From the NCBI GenBank assembly GCA_018883975.1, contig JAHLFD010000220.1:1-17201 (forward strand): DNA of 17,201 nucleotides. The letters are read 5' to 3'. A program made the position numbers and the translations under genes. The first letter of the stretch is position 1. Each line of letters begins with the position of its first letter. The notes below the pieces were generated by a model. That model did not search any database, had not been told where the DNA came from, and was given only the letters and a program-made list of their open reading frames with translations. The DNA comes from Zhenhengia stercoravium. Lineage in GTDB: Bacteria; Bacillota; Clostridia; Lachnospirales; Cellulosilyticaceae. Below, one piece after another: positions 13,679 through 17,201 of the stretch.

Positions 13679-15871
13679 ATGAAATTACGTCAAAAATTAG
13701 CTATGGTCTTAGCTGCAGCTATGGTAGTAACAGCTGTACCAGTAACAACTATGGCAGCATCAACAAACAAGTTTAACAAAACTTTATCTATCGTTGCTGA
13801 TAAAGCAATCACTACAGATGCAGGTTTACTTTTCCAAGTAACTTATGCTGGTAATGATATCGACAAAGTAAATGATAACGGTGATGTATTCTTCTTAAAT
13901 GCTACAGATTTCGAATTTGAAAAAGCAGCATACAACCACAAAGAAGATGATAAATTAGTTGATGGTTCAACAAAAGCTGAGTGGAATGGATTCACAGTTG
14001 AATGGTTATCAAGCTCACAATTAAAAGTAGTTGTAACAGATGTTGTAGAGGATGAAGCACTTACAGTTCCAGTTGCAGGTACACCTAAAAAAGGTAACCC
14101 AGCTATCACTCTTGATGGTGAAGATTCATATGCTACATCAGGTAAATACTCTTTAACAGGTGCAGAAGTTGTAACTGATAAAGTATTAGTTGCTACAGCT
14201 GGCGATGCTAAAAACATTTCTGTAGATGGATACGGTGTAATCGCTGATATCACAATCGAAGAAAAAGTAGCTAACGCTATTGATGAAAAAGAACTTACAA
14301 TCACATTACCAAATAGCTCAGATTTAATCTTCAACACAAAATATGCTGATGGTGAAGATGTAACAGCTGAAGGTAAAAGAGGTCTTGCTGGTGAAATCAA
14401 CGGTGCTACAGCAAAATACTATGTAGATGAATATGGTAACGTAGACAACAAAAAACTTGTTGTTGTAGTAGATACAAATAAAACAAACACAAGAGGTTCT
14501 GTAGTACTTAAAGGTATCGAAGTTCAAGCTGAAGATAAAAAAGGTGACGTGGATACTGGAGAAGTTAAAGTAACAGTTGCTGGTAAAGGTATCAGTGATA
14601 CTAAATTAGTAGTTGCTAACGTAACAGAATACGGTGTAACATTCAAAGTTGATGCAGTAGAAGAATTAGTTGCTGGTCAAGGTTCAAAAGAAATCGAACT
14701 TACAATCAAAGAAAATGCTGTAGATAGCATTTCTGAGAAAAAAGATATCTACTTCACAATTGAAGAAGGTTACTTCGATGTTGACGTAGAAAAATTCAAC
14801 AAAGATAATGCAGACAAAGGTATTTCAATCAACGAAGATGCTGATGAAATCACTCTTGATGTAAGCAAAAAATTCGAAGCAGACAAAATCAATGAATTCA
14901 AATTCACAGTAAATGTTGGTGCTAAAGCTTCTCAAGAAGGTCCAGTAGTAGTTACTGCAACAAGCAAAAACTTCGAAGAAGATATGACAGTAGAAGTTGC
15001 TACAGTAGAAGCTGCTGTTGAAATTGAAACAGAAGCTCTTACAGTAAAAGCTGGTCTTAAAGATCAAAAAGGTGGTAAAATCGTAATCACTGAAACAAAA
15101 GAAGAAAGACTTGCTAAAAACAAAGAAATCCGTATTGCATGTGCAGAAGCAAAATATGGTTTCGATGTTAAAGATGCTAAAGTTGAAGTAACAGACGGAG
15201 ATATCGAAATCGATACAGACGTTAAAAATGGCGAAATCATCATCAAAGTAACAAGAACATCTGATGAAGCTTCAACAATCACTGTAAGTGATATCGAAGT
15301 AACAACAGACAGAACTGTTCCAGAAGGTTCATTCGACTTCCAAGTTGGTGGTACAGCTATTTCTAAATTAAATGCAGAAAACGATGATAAAACAGGTTCA
15401 GAAAGATTCGATGACGCTATCGAAGTAGCTGATTTCATCGTTGTTGGTACAAAAAATACAGAAGATCTTCCAAACGCTGCTGCAGCTAAAGAAATCGTAT
15501 TAACAGTTGGTAGCCCAGCTTACACAGTAAACGGTGAAGCTAAAACTGCTGATGCTGCTGCATTCATCGATGCAAGCAACAGAACAATGGTTCCTGTAAG
15601 ATTCGTAGCTGAAGAATTCGGTAAAGTTGACTTCGGTACAATCAATGGTGTTGGTACAGTAACAATCTTCAAAGATGGCGCTGTTCTTCAATTCCAAAAC
15701 GGATCAAACATCATGAACAAAAATGGTATCAACGTACCAATGGATACACAAGTTGTAATCAAAGATGGTAGAACATACGTACCATTCAAATATGTTGCAG
15801 ATGGTCTTGGAATCAACTACAGCTACGATGCAGCTACAAAATCAATCACTTTCACAAACCAAGCTAAATAA
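13679..15871 (+). CDS. S-layer-like secreted protein with C-terminal copper-amine-oxidase-N-like domain (paralogue 3)
   Basis: The 730-residue protein has a signal peptide nearly identical to that of paralogue 1 (MKLRQKLAMVL..., TTMAAS), and the first 29 nt of the two genes are identical. Shared blocks include FNKTLSIVAD, GDVFF-NATDFEF, 'GTPKKG-PAIT-DGEDS' and DRTVPEG. Three internal E-rich strand motifs lie at about 189, 340 and 466. The C-terminal stalk-type module (about 604-730) has RTMVPVRFVAEEFG, GTVTIF and DGRTYVPFKYVADGLG. ATG 13679 is preferred over the in-frame TTG at 13673 because AAGGGGG (13663-13669) then lies 9 nt upstream. Codons are highly biased, as in paralogue 1. It has one cysteine (RIACAEA). 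It is probably a major surface coat protein; family naming as S-layer is inference from size, composition, signal peptide and codon bias. Confidence 0.85.
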   Translation: MKLRQKLAMVLAAAMVVTAVPVTTMAASTNKFNKTLSIVADKAITTDAGLLFQVTYAGNDIDKVNDNGDVFFLNATDFEFEKAAYNHKEDDKLVDGSTKAEWNGFTVEWLSSSQLKVVVTDVVEDEALTVPVAGTPKKGNPAITLDGEDSYATSGKYSLTGAEVVTDKVLVATAGDAKNISVDGYGVIADITIEEKVANAIDEKELTITLPNSSDLIFNTKYADGEDVTAEGKRGLAGEINGATAKYYVDEYGNVDNKKLVVVVDTNKTNTRGSVVLKGIEVQAEDKKGDVDTGEVKVTVAGKGISDTKLVVANVTEYGVTFKVDAVEELVAGQGSKEIELTIKENAVDSISEKKDIYFTIEEGYFDVDVEKFNKDNADKGISINEDADEITLDVSKKFEADKINEFKFTVNVGAKASQEGPVVVTATSKNFEEDMTVEVATVEAAVEIETEALTVKAGLKDQKGGKIVITETKEERLAKNKEIRIACAEAKYGFDVKDAKVEVTDGDIEIDTDVKNGEIIIKVTRTSDEASTITVSDIEVTTDRTVPEGSFDFQVGGTAISKLNAENDDKTGSERFDDAIEVADFIVVGTKNTEDLPNAAAAKEIVLTVGSPAYTVNGEAKTADAAAFIDASNRTMVPVRFVAEEFGKVDFGTINGVGTVTIFKDGAVLQFQNGSNIMNKNGINVPMDTQVVIKDGRTYVPFKYVADGLGINYSYDAATKSITFTNQAK

Positions 15872-15891
15872 TTTGTGATACAATAGATTGG

Positions 15892-15924
15892 AAAAAGGTA
15901 ACTCCTTAAGGGGTTACCTTTTTT
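15892..15924 (+). terminator. Strong Rho-independent terminator after paralogue 3
   Basis: AAAAAGGTAACTCC (15892-15905) pairs with GGGGTTACCTTTTT (from 15910) around TTAA, 14 bp with one G-U pair, and the right arm runs into T6 (15919-15924). The A-tract and T-tract symmetry would also allow weak function on the minus strand. Confidence 0.92.
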
Positions 15925-15956
15925 GCGTTAAAAATATAAAAGTTTCATGATAAATA

Positions 15957-15965
15957 TGTTATAAT
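15957..15965 (+). promoter_or_regulatory. Extended -10 promoter of the ligase-like gene
   Basis: TGTTATAAT (15957-15965) is an extended -10 (TGnTATAAT). No good -35 is visible at 16-18 nt upstream, which is usual for extended -10 promoters. It lies about 38 bp before ATG 16004. Confidence 0.5.
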
Positions 15966-16003
15966 AGACGAGATATTAAAATAAGTACAGTAGGGGGTGT
16001 CCT

Positions 16004-17201
16004 ATGAGTCAACGAGAACAGGAGGTTCAAGGGAAATATAAATTTGATTTTTCTTGGCTTGCTTATATACCTATAGTTTTATTGCTAGGTATCGTACCAC
16101 TGATTGTAAGATTAGTTAAGACAGATATTCCAGCAGAATATATATTATATGTAACAGGTAATAATATAGATATGTTCTCACAATATAAAAGTAGTTTTAT
16201 ATTTGCTATAGTTATTGCCATAGGTATTATTTTATTTCTCACTTTTAATAAGAGCTATATGAAATGGGAAAAAAGCACGAAGATTTACTATATAGCAGCA
16301 GCTCTATTTGTCATAATGACTGCTTTTGCTACATGGTTATCACCTTATAAGGAAGTTTCTGTATGGGGCTTACCTAATCGTGCAGAAGGTGGCGTTATGA
16401 TTATATGCTATATCATCATCATGCTATATAGTTTTTATGTAATGAATAAAGGTTCAGATATTAAGTTTGTTATTATACCATTAGTCTTCTTGGTTATTGT
16501 AATGACCATTTTAGGTATATTCCAATATATAGGTGAAGACTTGTTCTTTACAGAATGGGGTAAAAAGTTAATTATCCCAGAGCATTATGCTGAAGATAGA
16601 GCTCTATTGACTAATTTATATAGTGATGGCAATATGTATGGAACGTTATTCCATTATAACTATATGGGTAGTTTTGCTGCTATGATGTTGCCATTATTTT
16701 TGACATTAACCTGTTTTGTAAAAGGTATGGGTAAAAAAGTCATTTTTGCCATAGTAACGCTTGGGAGTGCTATACTTTTATTTGGTAGTACATCTAGGGC
16801 AGGACTTATTGGTGTGGCATGCAGTGTTATAGTTTTTATTATAATTTTCTTTAAATATTTAATGAAAAAATGGAAGGTTATGATACCGCTAATTGTTGCT
16901 GGTATTGCTTTAGTTATTGGATTAGATGTTGCCACTAATGGAGCGATTTTCTCAAGGATACCTACTTTGTTTAGAGATATGGTTGCTATTGTTCAGCCAG
17001 CGGATAAAAGTTTTGATTATAAAGATCATATACCAGTAAGAGGAATCACTCATTCAGAAGGACAAGCCACAATAGAAATGAATGGGCAAAGTCTTACACT
17101 TAGTGTAACAGATGAAGGTGTAAAATTTGAGGACCAAAATGGTGAACAAGTAGTTTATATCTACTTTGATATGGGACCTGAGCAAACAAGATATTTTACT
17201 C
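16004..17201 (+). CDS. O-antigen ligase/polymerase-like multi-spanning membrane protein (partial, 3' end outside)
   Basis: The frame is open from ATG 16004 to the window end (399 codons so far), with GGGGGTG about 6 nt before the start. A short polar N-terminus is followed by about nine hydrophobic segments, the first near residues 18-38 and the last near 285-306. The last visible part (about 325 on) is hydrophilic and beta-rich, and may be an external domain. Motifs resemble the Wzy/WaaL O-antigen ligase group: WGLPNRAEGG (about 121-130), HYNYMGSF (about 217-224) and GSTSRAGLIG (about 260-270). Such proteins polymerise or transfer lipid-linked glycans outside the membrane. Location directly after coat-protein genes makes glycan addition to surface polymers or coat protein possible, but substrate is unknown. 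Confidence 0.75.
   Translation, partial: MSQREQEVQGKYKFDFSWLAYIPIVLLLGIVPLIVRLVKTDIPAEYILYVTGNNIDMFSQYKSSFIFAIVIAIGIILFLTFNKSYMKWEKSTKIYYIAAALFVIMTAFATWLSPYKEVSVWGLPNRAEGGVMIICYIIIMLYSFYVMNKGSDIKFVIIPLVFLVIVMTILGIFQYIGEDLFFTEWGKKLIIPEHYAEDRALLTNLYSDGNMYGTLFHYNYMGSFAAMMLPLFLTLTCFVKGMGKKVIFAIVTLGSAILLFGSTSRAGLIGVACSVIVFIIIFFKYLMKKWKVMIPLIVAGIALVIGLDVATNGAIFSRIPTLFRDMVAIVQPADKSFDYKDHIPVRGITHSEGQATIEMNGQSLTLSVTDEGVKFEDQNGEQVVYIYFDMGPEQTRYFT

Noticed and set aside
7883..15871. Copper amine oxidase enzymes
   Set aside because: Only the small N-terminal-like/stalk domain is present. No catalytic oxidase domain or topaquinone Tyr motif was seen, so the domain name does not imply activity.

Overview
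The window is AT-rich, bacterial and densely coded. It suggests an anaerobic, endospore-forming clostridial Firmicute: it holds spoIIR, the tail of a Ger(x)C-type spore germination protein, AGGAGG-type ribosome binding sites, sigma-A promoters and Rho-independent terminators. The abundant surface proteins with a copper-amine-oxidase-N-like C-terminal domain (PF07833 type) and no SLH repeats resemble Lachnospirales such as Cellulosilyticum; that genus guess is from memory and unverified.

Layout. (1) Positions 1-377: the end of a Ger(x)C gene, a gene-free stretch and a terminator. (2) 446-3242: a family 2 glycosyltransferase on +, facing a small membrane protein of the CmpB/ABC-transporter-type-IV family on - whose 3' end overlaps it by 49 bp. 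A MalY/PatB-type PLP enzyme lies upstream of the membrane gene on -, with a palindrome over its promoter. (3) 3278-3985: spoIIR with a sigma-F-like promoter and its own terminator. (4) 4023-7519: ddl, murI, a DUF1934/YwiB-like gene and galU, co-directional, starting at a good sigma-A promoter and ending in a 15-bp-stem terminator. (5) 7520-15924: four secreted-protein genes. Three are full-length paralogues of an S-layer-like protein of about 700 residues, and one is a smaller secreted protein with a coiled coil and an acidic linker. (6) 15957 to the end: a multi-spanning O-antigen-ligase/polymerase-like protein cut by the window edge.

The window reads as a cell-envelope locus. Ddl and MurI supply D-Ala-D-Ala and D-Glu for peptidoglycan, GalU supplies UDP-glucose for surface glycans, the S-layer-like proteins are probably the outer coat, and the glycosyltransferase and ligase-like protein may build or attach glycans. 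This functional link is inferred from proximity and family roles.

The most notable signal is regulatory. The two paralogues with strongly biased codons (7883-9997 and 13679-15871) share a direct-repeat element, (G/A)TTACA-N5-(G/A)TTACA, with exactly 15 nt between its second TTACA and the -35 box in both. I did not find it at the middle paralogue (10182-12263), which has relaxed codon use. This looks like one high-output, co-regulated S-layer pair with a divergent, probably low-level or conditional, paralogue between them. The first gene also has a long leader that can fold into a large AU-rich stem-loop.
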